This document shows positions 1 to 10,915 of a stretch of 64,000 bases of DNA, piece by piece (the stretch's first letter is position 1; each line of letters begins with the position of its first letter). The DNA lies in contig CM034315.1 of assembly GCA_019925795.1 (NCBI GenBank), positions 9,424,001-9,488,000 on the forward strand, written 5' to 3'. Under the pieces are notes generated by a model. It was not told the origin of the DNA and ran no database searches. It saw only the letters and a program-made list of their open reading frames with translations. The position numbers were made by a program, and so were the translations under genes. The stretch comes from Dendrobium chrysotoxum. Taxonomy: Eukaryota > Streptophyta > Magnoliopsida > Asparagales > Orchidaceae.

Positions 1-1440
1 TGTTACATAGAGATTTTATTTTGTGCAGCAATCATCGTGCATTACAATTCATCAACACATAAAAATCTTAATCTAATGCATGCCTGTTGGGTCTTATTCC
101 TTCAAAAGTTTACATTTATTTTGAAGCATAAATCTGGAAGCCAAAATCGCGTAGCTGACGCGCTTAGTAGGAAAATAGTGCTTCTAACTCAATTACAAAC
201 TAAAATCACAGGACTAGATTGTTTAAAGGAACTTTACTCAACTGATCCAGATTTTGTAAGTATTTGGCAATTGTGTTCTTCAAGGAAGCCCAGGGAAGAC
301 TATTTACTTCGATACGGCTACGTGTTTAAAGGCAATACCCTGTGCATTTCTAGCTCTTCGTGGCGCCACCAACTGATCTAGGAATCTCATAGTGATGGCT
401 TGGCCGCACACTTGGGCCATGACAAAATGTTTAGTCAACTTAAAGCAAGATTTTATTGGTCAAAACTGCATCAAGATGTTGTTCTTCTAGTGGAACGCTG
501 TTTTGTATGTCAAGAATACAAGGGTAACACGCAGAACATAGGTTATATAGCCCCTACCTCTACCTGAAACCATCTGGGAAGATATTAGCATTGACTTCAT
601 TTTGGGGCTTCCTAGGACAAGGAGAGGGTCTGATTCTATAATTGTCATGGTGGACAGATTTTCTAAGATGGCCCATTTTATTGCTTGTAAGAAAACTTTA
701 GACGCTGTCAATGTGGCTCTCCTGTTCTTTCACAAAGTAATTTTCCTACATGGACTACCTCGTAGCATTAGTTCGGATCGATATGTCAAATTTATCAGTC
801 ATTTCTAGCTGGAGTTGTGGAAACGCTTACGCAAGGCCATCAATCTTAGCGCCACATACCATCCACAATCCAACAGCCAAATGGAGGTGGCTAATCGAAC
901 AGTGGGCAGCATGCTCCGTTGTTTCGTATAGAGCCACTTAAAGTAGTGGGAGGAATTTCTTGGCCAAGCAAAGTTCGCTTACAATTCGATGGTTAACCAC
1001 TCTACCTGAAAGTGCCCCATTCAGTATTGTTTATACAAAAAGCCCAAACCATATCTTTGATATTATTGTTTTACCTAAATGTTCCGATAAAATTGCGGCC
1101 TAATTACTTGATTAATACTCTGATGTGTTGCAATAGTTCCGAAACATGTTAATTACTTCCAATAGAACATAAAAACAAGCAGCTAATATTCACTGCCAAA
1201 TCCAGATCTTTAATCCAGGCGACCTTGTCATGGTTCGCATACAGAAAGAACATTTTCCGTGGGCACCTATTCAAAACTCAACCCTCGCAAGCTTGGGCCA
1301 ACTCCAATTCTTCAACGCATCAGCGACAACGCTTACATTATGGAACTACCAGCTCACATACACACTTTAGTTACCTTCAATATTCCACCAGATGTCTCCA
1401 CCATTCACGTGGACCATGAATTTTCTGAGCAGGAGAGACC
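1..1440 (+). pseudogene. Ty3/gypsy pol 3' fragment (RNase H end, integrase), copy A
   Basis: This is the tail of a Ty3/gypsy polyprotein; the element continues off the left edge. In order I see the RNase H/linker end (ADALSRK near 155-175), the integrase zinc finger (H-H...CFVCQEYKG, about 380-525), the integrase core (ISIDFILGLPRTRRG from about 585, then an SSDRYVKF block near 775 and a QMEVANRT-like block near 880) and the integrase C-terminal part (KLGPTPILQRISDNAYIMEL, 1259-1456). Reading frames change several times and stops interrupt the core, for example after ISHF near 808, so it cannot encode an active enzyme. It matches 60608-62046 at about 60.6 kb offset; in the first 60 bases 57 are identical. 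The family is secure; the lineage within Ty3/gypsy was not resolved. Confidence 0.9.
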
Positions 1441-1740
1441 TGATGCGGTGCTGTAATAACATAAGGAGAAGAGCAGCATACCACACATACAACTGCGCAC
1501 ATGGCCTCACGCTCTGCGCACTTGTTATGTTTTACCTGTTTCTCATTATTAGTTTTATATAATATTTACTTAATTGCAATATTCTATTTCTCTAAGAAAG
1601 AAGAAGTGCGTTTACCATGCATAATATTTATCGTTAACGATAGCATTTTTAACTTATTGCCTCCAGTCTCTTGAGATAGAAATCAGTTTGGGTTTCTGTT
1701 CATCTAATCGTTTTCTCAGTTCCCAATTGATTACTTGATT
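1441..1740 (+). mobile_element. LTR-like tail of the Ty3/gypsy element, copy A
   Basis: Immediately after the integrase C-terminus a sequence begins TGATGCGGTGC. Its first roughly 130 bases are shared with 55370-55500, which lies just before a tRNA-iMet primer site and a gag start, and with 62047 onward. This marks it as the start of the element's 3' LTR. Similarity to the 55370 copy fades after about 130 bases, so the 3' boundary is not defined. It is nearly the same as 62047-62340. Confidence 0.55.
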
Positions 1741-2282
1741 GTGATGTTATTAAAAATAAATATAAATTTTAAACTTAGTAAATATTTTTAATATAGCTTA
1801 AAATGTATTGAAATATGTTTTTAAAGATTAATAGATGTTAGAAAATATTTTTAATAGAAGTTCTCTTTTAGTTTCAAATTGATTAATAGAAGTTAGAAAA
1901 TATGTTTTTAAAGTTTTTTATGTAATAAAAAATAAATATGAATTTAAACTTTATAAATATTTTAAAAATAGCTAAAAAGGAATGATAATGATTTTTATCA
2001 TTACCAATAAAATAGATAATTATAAAATCATTATTTTCAAAATATATTTTCTTTCTACTAACCATAAAATAAACATTCAGCAAACTTTTCCAGCAAATGA
2101 CATAATGACAATGCATGAAAATGATTTTATATAGTTAATGCATCATCTACATAACCAAAAGCTATGCCCGTGCAAATAAATATAAATTTCTATAATAAGA
2201 ATACTTGTTCCTATCATAAAAATCATCCCTTAGAATAACAATAACAAAATCTCATCATAAATAGTCAATTATGCCACACCGA
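1741..2282. repeat. AT-rich spacer with a ~175-bp tandem duplication
   Basis: No coding sequence is visible. Blocks at about 1742-1795 and 1917-1972 are near-copies of each other (both run ATAAATAT.AATTTAAACTT), giving a tandem unit of roughly 175 bases. The remainder up to the STP relic is unstructured AT-rich DNA. The same arrangement, including the internal duplication, recurs at about 62341-62882. Confidence 0.6.
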
Positions 2283-3835
2283 CGTGTAGAGCCTCATCGG
2301 GGATGAACTTTCCCCAAAATCAATGCTTCTTCCATACAAATATCATTTCTTTGATCGGCACGTTCTTCGTCTCCTGAAAGACGACCATATGAACGTTTTC
2401 ATTATGATAACAAAATCAGCAAAGAAGTAGAAGAGTCTGAACTTCATGTGGCAAAGCATGTTAAGGAACAGTTGAGCGATTATGAATGTGAAGAACTTGT
2501 TCACAAACACATTGATGCTCTGTCCAGCTGAACTAGTCTCTAATGGAAAGATCTCTGACGGCACAAGCCACTCGGCAGCCCCCATTACCATGCGAATGCA
2601 GACACATAAATACAAATGAAAGCCACCACTAACCTGGTGTGGTTGTTTAAAAATTTCGTATGCACGCCAGTCGCTCCAAACTTAATGCGATGAGCGTGCC
2701 CAAAATAATCTGACATATGAACATTTGAACACCGCCTTCTAAAAATAGATTGTGTCGTACCAGCTTATCTACAAATGCAATCGATACGAATGTAGCCACT
2801 ATGTTCACTGTGCCAGTAATTACAGCTGACATGAGTGAAGCTTGGTTGCCGAAGCTAATAGTTTTGAATAGCTTGCTTGCCGAAGCTAATAGTTTTGAAT
2901 AGAATAGGGGCGTAGAATGTGATGACGTTGATGCCAGCAAGTTTCTCAAAAAAGGGGATGATTATTGCCATGGTGAGTTGTGGTATGTATCAACGTTGTA
3001 TGATATTTCTCCATGGGTGATTCACAGCCTTGGAGTCATTGCTAGCGATTACTAGGTCTTCATATTCCTCATCAACGTGATCAGTTCCTCATGCCTTACG
3101 GAGCATCGCCTTGGCAGCGGCCTCATACTTGCGCTCAATTAGTGAGTTATGTGTTTCGAGGAGTACAAAAGCACCAATGACGATGATGGCACCAGGAACC
3201 GCGGCGAGGGCAGGGCTCATGCGGCAACCCTAACCCCCTTTGATTTATGCTGTCCAGTAATTAATGAGATTTGCAACCAAGATATTGATTGTGATCATCA
3301 TCTAGAAGACGATGTTGAGCATGCTGCTGAGTTTAGGGGAAACCATCTCCGAGAGGTAGATGGACACATATTGGTTGGTGAAGCCGATGCCGATTCCTAG
3401 GAGAAAGCAACCAAGGATTAGCATCAAAACATTCATCGCAACACTATTGACTGTCACTTCGACTAAAAAGGTTAGGCCACCAAAGAACATGGACCATTTA
3501 TGACCAAACACCATTATAATAGTCGACGAGAAGAGGAGGCAATAAGTGCAGCTAGATACAAGGATGACATGAAGACCGTTAAGACCTCGCTGATAAATTT
3601 ACTATATTCATTAGTTGAGTGGATCTCTTTTTCCTTGTGGAACACTAATGGTTAGAATTGGGCGAGAAAATAATCAATCGATGTAACTCCCCCAGAGATT
3701 TCGAGATCATACCCAAAGATGAGGCCGCCGGTGGCGACGAGTAGACAAGTTTGGAATACAAAAACTGTTAACTTGCTAGGGTATTCCTTTAAGGCCACTT
3801 TATTGACTGTAAACTAAAAACTCAACCCATGACCC
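2283..3835 (-). pseudogene. Sugar transport protein (STP, MFS hexose/H+ symporter) pseudogene, copy A
   Basis: Read on the minus strand, nearly the whole plant STP protein can be followed. Landmarks are an N-terminal YPSKLT and ATGGLIFGYDLEISGGVTS block near 3800-3690, a region around 3514-3302 with LGIGIGFTNQYVSIYLSEM, a middle loop with NHPWRNI near 3030, KTISFGNQASLMSAVITGTV near 2870-2800, and the C-terminal VPSEIFPLETSSAGQSINV and FFTFIIAQLFLNMLCHMKF near 2560-2440. Members of this family are about 500-residue, 12-helix plasma-membrane importers of hexose with protons. Here the initiator ATG is missing, there are stops (for example after LAQF near 3650), and frames shift repeatedly, including at the C-terminus. 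I could follow the match across the places where STP genes normally have introns, so it may be a processed copy; that is inference. Confidence 0.88.
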
Positions 3836-4106
3836 CACCCCACTACCCATAATCTCCCTCATGTAACCTCCCACTCCTCTCGACAGAAAACCCCCCACAC
3901 ACGACAAAATAGAGCCCAAGCATTCGAACTCTAGCGCTCTAAGAACCGAAGAAAAAAAGAGGGACTTATAGAGATAGAAGACCGAGCTCGACCTCTAGAC
4001 TCACGCTCTTCATCGTTGACTCTCCATTACGACACTGGCCAACGGCATCAGCCGTCGAGCCAAACCCGACATCGCTGACTAAGGACCTCGCCTGACTCGC
4101 CACTGT
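3836..4106. other. Spacer without recognisable content
   Basis: Between the lost N-terminus of the STP relic and the start of the large inverted repeat I see C-rich, low-complexity sequence and no coding similarity. A short minus-strand reading frame near 3966-4314 has no recognisable family. Confidence 0.4.
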
Positions 4107-4369
4107 GGACCTCCAAAAGGACATCCACCATGGCAACAGAGTGTGAGGGTATATGATCGCACCATCTTGAGGGATGGAGACGATCGCAGGCCTCCGCGCT
4201 CTTTGCAAGCGGGCCAATGGGATGACAGATTAGATCGGACGTATGGCTAACCATTAAGGATAGTGGCTCTCGCCAACGCACCCTGATGGGTAGTAATATA
4301 TAAGACCTAATCAAAACAACGGGTTTCCCCCACCCAATATATTAGCTCGAGTGAGGTTTATTTGAAGGT

Positions 4370-4374
4370 GGAGT
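4370..4374. repeat. Target-site duplication GGAGT (left)
   Basis: Five bases directly outside the left LTR, identical to 12715-12719 outside the right LTR. Five-base duplications are standard for Ty3/gypsy integrase. Removing the element and one copy restores continuity with the matching arm of the large inverted repeat. Confidence 0.95.
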
Positions 4375-6106
4375 TGTCACAACCCAACACGACAAGAACT
4401 GATCCTATCATGTTAGGTTGCGACATAAAACCCCAGGATCTAGCTTTGGAATTGCTTTTCTTTTTCTTTTCAACGAATTATAGAACCACAGACCTGCTAC
4501 AAACATCCAAGTGTACGAAATATTCATCCATTCTTTCTACTTTCTTTCATCAAAAATAATGTACACTATAGTGCATGGCTATAAACAGAAAGTACAAAAC
4601 AGAAAAGTAACATAGCCATGACTATACAAAAATCAAAAGTACAAAAATATCTATGACTGCAATTCAGATCCTGAACGGCTAGTCTGACACTTCCTTCCCT
4701 TTCCTAGAACCTGAAAACCATGAAGATAACCACAGTGAGCTAACAGCTCAGCAAGATCACACTAGCCGATCTAAATTCTTAGATCTACACACAAAACTTA
4801 AATCTCAAAACAAAGCACGGAATTTAAAGCATCAAATAGAGTTTAGATATTATCACAAAAATTATTAGATCATAAACATAATTCATCACACCATAGAATC
4901 ATCTTAGCACATAAATTGAATCAAATTCATCTCACAGAATCGTACAAATCACATCACAGAATTGTATTTCAAATCACACATCAGATCACATTTTAGATCA
5001 CGTATCCCTGACACAGACAGAATCTCAGAGGATTCTGGCCCCTTATGCCTCCCTTCCCAGACACAGACAGAAATCTCAAAGGATTCTGGCCCCTTATGTC
5101 TCCCTTTGTGCTAACAGCACCAGAACATATCAGATTATCAGATCAGAATTCATTTTCCTATTCCCGGACCCAGACAGAATCTCAAAGGATTCTGGCCCCT
5201 TATGCCTCCCTTCCCAGACACAGACAGAATCTCAAAGGATTCTGGCCCCTTATGTCTCCCTTCTGAGCATTTAATCATATAAAGCATCAATCATATCATT
5301 TTCAAAGAAATTAAATACGCATCAAAATGCAGTCAGACAGTAAAACGACAGACAACAGAAAATCCAACGAATCAAAATTCATAATTTCAGAACATTTCCA
5401 AATTACCAGAGATCATGCATAACATCGTTTCAAGACTTTCATTGTACTGTAGCACTATTTTTCGACATCCAGAAAATTTTCTGTTCGATAAAAATTCCAC
5501 AGATTTTAAAATACCCGATGAAAATTTTTCAGAAAATAGTCAAAATGTGCATAATAACAATCTCGACAACATACCAAAAGTTACGCGGTAAAAGTTTTAC
5601 CAGTGCAAAGTTATACCCGTTTTTCGCTAACGGAAACACAATTTTAATTAGAAAATCCGTCAAAATTCACATTTCTGAAAATTGAGATAGGCATAATATG
5701 CCTTACCTCGAGTCGATCAACTTTCCCAACTGTGACGACGGACGAAAACGGACCGAAGTCGCCCAAAACGCGGATTTCCTTCTCTTTTTCCTTCTCTTTC
5801 TCTCTCTTCAATCCAACGGCTGAGATATTTAATGGGTTAAGATCTTTTCAGTTCGTCCCGGACGATCGTGTCGTTCGTCCCGGACGATAATTTCTTCGTA
5901 CGGATGAAATTACTGGACGATCGGCTCTGTAAAATTTTTGTTTTGTTCATACAGGCTGTTCGTATAGACGAACTAAGTTCGTACATACAGTTCGTACAGT
6001 ACGAACCTGCACCAAAAATCTTGAATTTCTCAATTCGTACAGACAGTTCATTCAGGTTCGTCCTGGACTAACCTACACGAAATTTTTTTTTTCAAGAGTT
6101 CTCACA
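4375..6106 (-). mobile_element. 3' LTR of the 4375-12714 gypsy element
   Basis: This 1732-base LTR is the downstream one in the element's minus-strand orientation. On the minus strand it starts TGTGAGAACTC and ends GGGTTGTGACA. It carries four copies of a ~50-base repeat (see 5007-5265) and a tract rich in TTCGTAC/GGACGA near 5840-6070. It is about 67 bases shorter than the 5' LTR, mainly because of small indels in the GTTCGTAC-rich tract, the CTCTCTCT tract and a repeated TTTCAGATCACA. Confidence 0.95.
5007..5265. repeat. Four ~50-bp repeats inside the 3' LTR
   Basis: The motif GACACAGACAGAATCTCA plus GGATTCTGGCCCCTTATG occurs four times, as two adjacent pairs separated by about 56 bases containing CAGATTATCAGATCAGAA. 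The same four-unit arrangement is in the other LTR at 11562-11816. An apparent reading frame here (5045-5266) is only the translation of this repeat. Confidence 0.9.
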
Positions 6107-6108
6107 AT

Positions 6109-6120
6109 CTACCCACCTTT
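6109..6120 (-). promoter_or_regulatory. Polypurine tract
   Basis: On the minus strand AAAGGTGGGTAG lies just upstream of the 3' LTR. This is the position and composition of the primer for plus-strand DNA synthesis in LTR retrotransposons. Confidence 0.75.
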
Positions 6121-6159
6121 AGAATAATATCATCCTCGATATTGCCAAAACAAACAGAG

Positions 6160-9100
6160 TCAGAACAGACTTGGATATAACTGTCTCATATCAGATTCCT
6201 TCTCCCAAGTAGCCTCTCTAGTTGTTCTATGCTTCCACTGCGCCTTAACCATAGGAATCTGTTTACTTCTCAACTTTCTTACATCATAAGCTAAAATTTT
6301 TTCAGGTTCTTCTTTGTATTGTAGATTTGCCTGAACTTGAACATCGTCAGCAGATAATTTCTTCCTGAAATCAGATATCCACTTTCTCAGAGTTGACACA
6401 TGAAACACATTATGTATATCAGACATCTGTTCAGGTAATAATACCCTGTAAGCAGAATTTCCAATCTTCTCAATGATTTCAAAAGGTCCAACATACCTTG
6501 GACTGAGTTTGCTCATTCTTTCAAATCTGCTAACACCTTTCATCGGACTGACTTTGACATATACAAGGTCACCAACCTGAAATTTAACCAATCTGTGCTT
6601 CTGATTGTAATACTTCTGTTGTCTATCTTGTGCAGATTTCAACTTTTCTTTAATCACATTGATATTCATCACAGTATCATCCACAAAAGCTAAACCCATC
6701 ACTTGTCTATCTCCCACTTCTGTCAAAGTTAAAGGAGTTCTACACTTTCTGCCGTACAGAGCTTCGTATGGAGCCATACCAATACTGGACTGATAACTAT
6801 TATTATAGGCAAATTCTATCAGTGGGATATGATCTTCCCAACTGCCTCCAAAATCCAAAACATCAATCTCAAAAGATCTTCCAGTACCTGAATAGTCCTT
6901 TTAGACTGTCCATCAGTCTGCGGATGAAAAGCCGTACTGAAATGCAACTTTGTGCCCAATCCTTGCTGAATTCCTCTCCATAGTCTGGAGGTAAATCTGC
7001 CATCCCGATCAGAGACAATCACTTTTGGCACACCATGTAATCTGATAATTTCTTTAACATAGATCTGTGCCAACTTGTCTACCGAATCTGTCTGTCTAAT
7101 CAGAAGAAAATGGGTAGACTTTGTCAGTCGATCTACAATAATCCAAATAGCATCATGTCATTGCATTGATCTAGGGAAACCCATAGTAAAATCCATTGTT
7201 ACCTCTTCCCATTTCCACTCAGGAATAGGCAATGACTGCAAAAGATCTCCCGGTCGCTGATGTTCTGCCTTCACTAACTGACAGGCTTCACATTTTGAAA
7301 CAAACTCCATTATATCTTTTTTCAATCCAGGCCACCAAAACATACTTTTCATATCTCCGTACATCTTACCTCTTCCTAGATGAATAGTGTAACCTGAATA
7401 ATGAGCCTCGTGCAGAATCTCTTGTCTCAGATTTCCAGAATTAGGGACCCAAAGTCTATTCTCACAGAAAATAATACCAGAATCAAAAATTCGTAATTCA
7501 GATTTCTTACCAAACTTGATCTGATCAATCAACTTTGAATATTCAACATTTGATTTCTGAGCTTCATAAATCTTTTCTTCTAAAGAGGATTGAATGATCA
7601 TCTGAGCTACTCTTCCATAATCAGTAGGAGATATTACCTCCAACTGTAGTCTTTCCATATCTCGTATCAGATATTCATCATAAGTGAGATATGCACATAA
7701 TAAGCCAGAAGACTTCCTGCTCAAAGCATCTGCCACCACATTAGCCTTACTAGGCTGATACTGTATAGTCAGATCATAGTCCTTAATCAACTCAAGCCAT
7801 CTTCTTTGCCTCAAATTCAAATCCTTCTGAGTGAATATGTACTTTAAACTCTTATGATCTAAGAAAATCTCACATCTGATGCCATACAAGTAATGACGCT
7901 AAATCTTCAGAGCAAATACAATCGCTGCCAACTCTAAATCATGCGTCGGATAATTCTTTTCATGTGGTTTTAATTGTCTTGAAGCATAAGCTATTACCCG
8001 ACCATGCTGCATTAAAACACATCCCAAACCTTTTAATGAAGCATCACTGAATACTTGGAATCCTTTCGTATCAGATGGAAGTGCTAACACTGGAGCAGAA
8101 GTCAAATAATCTTTCAATCTCTGAAAAGCCGCTTTACACTCTGGTGTCCAAACAAAAGCTACTGACCTCTGAGTCAACCTTGTCAAAGGTGCAGAAATCT
8201 GAGAAAAGTCCTTCACAAACTTCCTATAATATCCAGCCATACCCAAGAAACTGCGTACCTCAAACACCGTAGTAGGCCTTGGCCAATTAGCAACTGCTTA
8301 AATTTTCTAGGGATCAATAGAAATACCTTCACCGCTCACTACATGCCCCATAAAAGAAATGCTTCTTAGCCAGAACTCACACTTGGAGAATTTTGCATAC
8401 AACTGATGCTGCCTCAGAGTCTCTAATACAGTTTTCAAATGTCTGGCGTGATCTTTCTCAGAAGAAGAATATACCAGAATATCGTCTATAAAAATAATTA
8501 CAAACTGATCCAGATATTCTTTAAACACTCTGTTCATCAAATCCATAAAAATAGCTGGTGCATTCGTCACCCCAAATAGCATAACCAAAAACTCATAGTG
8601 TCTGTATCGAGTGCTGAAAGTTATTTTCATCACATCAGCTTCTCTTACCTTTACCTGATAGTAACCAGATCGCAAATCAATCTTTGAGAATATAGAAGAT
8701 CCAGCAAGTTGATCAAATAAATCATCAATCTGTGGCAATGGATACTTATTCTTGATTGTAACTTTATTCAGCTCTCTGTAGTCAACACACATACGCATCG
8801 TACCGTCTTTTTTCTTTACAAATAAAACAGGTACTCCCCAAGGTGAAACACTAGGACGTACGAATCCTCTATCAACCAACTCCTGAAGCTGAACTTTCAA
8901 TTCTGCAAGTTCCTTTGGTGACATCCTATATGGAGCTTTTGATATCGGGGCCGTACCCGAAAATACATCAATACAGAACTCAACATCTCTGTCCGGAGGC
9001 AAACCGACTAACTCCTCAGGAAATACATCCAAAAAATCTCGTACTACTGGGATGTCAGAAATAGAACCCGCATCTATATTCATATCCCTGACTGATGCTG

Positions 9101-9640
9101 AAAATACCATACAACCCTTCTTCCACAATCTTCTCACTTCCAATACAGAAATCAGACAGGATAAAACACCTCTCAATCCTTGAAATACACAACTTTCACT
9201 GCCCATAAATAATGTAACCCGCTTCTTCAAACAATCAATTTGAGCCCTATACAAACTTAGCCAATTCATACCTAAAATCACATCATACGAAGAAATCGAC
9301 AACAAAATCAAATAAGACTCCCACTTCTTATCAGAAATTTCAATCTTACATAAACAAAACTTTCGGGCTATCATAGTATCTCCAGCCGACAAAATAACAG
9401 AAAGCGAAATAGGTAACGGGATTGAATCCAGTTGCAAAACATCAAAGCAACGCTCAGAAATGAATGAATGACTAGCCCCAGAATCAAATAAAATGCGATA
9501 GGGATGTTCAGAAATGTAAACCGTACATGTCACCACATCTGGAGCATCTCGAGCCTTTTGTTGATTCAAACTGTACACACGTGGTTGAACTGGAGCTGGA
9601 GCTACAGAACTACTAGGTTCCCTCTGATTACCACTGGGTG
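6160..9640 (-). pseudogene. Ty3/gypsy pol: protease, reverse transcriptase, RNase H, integrase
   Basis: The product would be the pol polyprotein. From the start: aspartic protease (LFDSGASHSFIS near 9480) and GMNWLSL; reverse transcriptase (YRMSPKELAELK, SPWGVPVLFVKKKDGTMRMC, KIDLRSGYYQ, active-site FIDDIL near 8490); RNase H (VFSDASLKGLGCVLMQ near 8050, ADALSRKS near 7725); integrase zinc finger (H-H...CEACQ near 7400-7280), core with TMDF, VSDRDGRF near 7015 and QTDGQSKRTIQ near 6910; then the C-terminal domain and a chromodomain-like tail ending YPSLF. It is disabled: stops lie at about 8307-8312, 7890-7898 and 7158, and the frame shifts near 6860. The block where the third catalytic residue (Glu) is normal reads QSKRT, so it appears changed to Lys. 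Pol lies in a different frame from gag. Confidence 0.95.
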
Positions 9641-9778
9641 GTCTCTTGCCACAAAACCTGAACCACTAGCTCTACAAGATGATCCTTCAGAAATAGTACG
9701 GGGAGGAACTGTCCTCAGCTGGAAGGTCGGTCTAACAAAACTCTCGAATTTGAACTCAGATCGTCGGTCAAATCTGAC

Positions 9779-10768
9779 TTATGGACACTCTGCTATCCGA
9801 TGTCCTGTCTGACCACATCTGAAACACTGACCAGTCATTCTGTAACACTGGCCAAAATGTCACCGTCCACAATTCTGGCACACGGGTGCTCCACTGACAG
9901 AATCAGAACTGGCCACACTGCCACTATCAGAAACTGCTGCTGATACTGACTATCCACTTCTTTTGGAATCTCCAGATACAAATATATTCTTCTTTCCAGG
10001 GAAACTACTACCTGAAGTATCACCACTGAATCTCTTTCTACTAGCAGTCCACCGCTGCTGAGTAGCCATCAGATCATTTTCTATTAGTCTGGCTCTCTCC
10101 ACAAGCTCAGAGAAATCAGAAATGTGAAATGGTACCAGGGGTTGCCTCAGACTATCCCGAAGTCCTCTCAAAAACTTATAGCACTTTTCTGCAGGAGTGC
10201 TCACCAACTGTGGAGCATATCTAGCCAAAGTAGTGAATTCTGCCTCATATTGCATAACTGTCTTGCTCCCCTAAACCAACCTCAGAAAAGTCTCTTGCAT
10301 TTGCTGTCTTGTAGAAGGGGGTACAAATCAGGTTCTAAACACATCAGAAAACTCTTCCCAAGAAATCAGAGAGTTCAATCTCCCTTGGAATTTCTCCTCC
10401 TGCTGGCCCATCCACCAGCGCTCTGCCTCACCATTTAATAGAAAAACCGCTAACGGTACCTTTCTCTTAGAAGGACACTGCATACTATCAAATGTCTTTT
10501 CTAGTCTCCTCAACCAATCCTCTACCTCTCTAGGCACAACAGTACCTTTAAAACTCGGAGGTTTCAATCTCAAAAACATTTGTAGATGTCTGTCTACCTC
10601 TTCCGATCTGGCAACAGGAACTCTGCTTTGTGCCTCACCCATCATCTGGGCTATCAAAGTAGCAAACTGTGAAACTGTATCGGAACCAACTGTGGGAGCA
10701 GAACTATATACAGGAGCTGCATGACTAGTACTTTATCCATCGATCATATCCGAGTCTGGCGGATTCAT
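9779..10768 (-). pseudogene. Ty3/gypsy gag with zinc knuckles
   Basis: Gag packages the element RNA into particles. The likely start is the ATG at 10768 (MNPPDSDMIDG). The capsid part shows LKPPSFKGTVVPREVEDWLR and FLLNGEAERWW, then YEAEFTTLARYAPQL. A C-terminal zinc knuckle CFRCGQTGHRIAEC (C-X2-C-X4-H-X4-C) lies near 9840-9790, with a related cysteine block before it. All pieces are in one frame, broken by in-frame stops at 10733-10735, 10328-10330, 10271-10273, 9950-9952 and 9860-9862, with the last frame ending at 9779-9781. It is therefore a clearly recognisable but dead gag. Confidence 0.9.
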
Positions 10769-10896
10769 GATCACATAGAATACAGAACTATGCACATAAA
10801 AAATAATAATAAACACGTAGACAACCCAAGACTACCCCACCAGACTTACAGATCAATGCCTATAGCTCTGTCTTACGATCCAATTCCAAAACTAAA

Positions 10897-10908
10897 GCTC
10901 TGATACCA
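10897..10908 (-). promoter_or_regulatory. tRNA-iMet primer binding site
   Basis: On the minus strand TGGTATCAGAGC lies seven bases inside the 5' LTR. This is the usual 12-base complement of the 3' end of initiator methionine tRNA and primes minus-strand synthesis in many plant Ty3/gypsy elements. Confidence 0.95.
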
Positions 10909-10915
10909 AAAAGAT

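Larger units (their letters stand above)
1..3390. repeat. Direct duplication block, copy A (partner 60608-64000)
   Basis: The whole block (gypsy pol tail, LTR-like tail, AT-rich spacer, reversed STP pseudogene) reappears in the same order and orientation at 60608-64000. The offset is 60607 at the left end and about 60610 at the right end, so there are few net indels over 3.4 kb. Both copies are cut by the window edges, so the duplicated unit is longer than what is visible. Because an unrelated retroelement and a host-gene relic are copied together, this is a segmental duplication rather than two transposon insertions. Confidence 0.9.

Noticed and set aside
1883..2116. Minus-strand frame rich in Phe/Ile/Tyr/Lys
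   Set aside because: Composition is what AT-rich DNA gives by chance; the equivalent frame is not kept in the duplicate at 62.5 kb.
5007..5265. Regularly spaced repeats considered as a CRISPR array
   Set aside because: The units are adjacent or share a fixed spacer, lie in an LTR and are duplicated in the other LTR; the context is a plant genome.
5045..5266. Apparent 73-residue reading frame with repeated residues
   Set aside because: It is the translation of the ~50-base repeats in an LTR, with no start or composition support.
10897..10908. tRNA-Met-like sequence
   Set aside because: Only the 12-base primer complement is present; there is no cloverleaf, so it is a primer site and not a tRNA gene.
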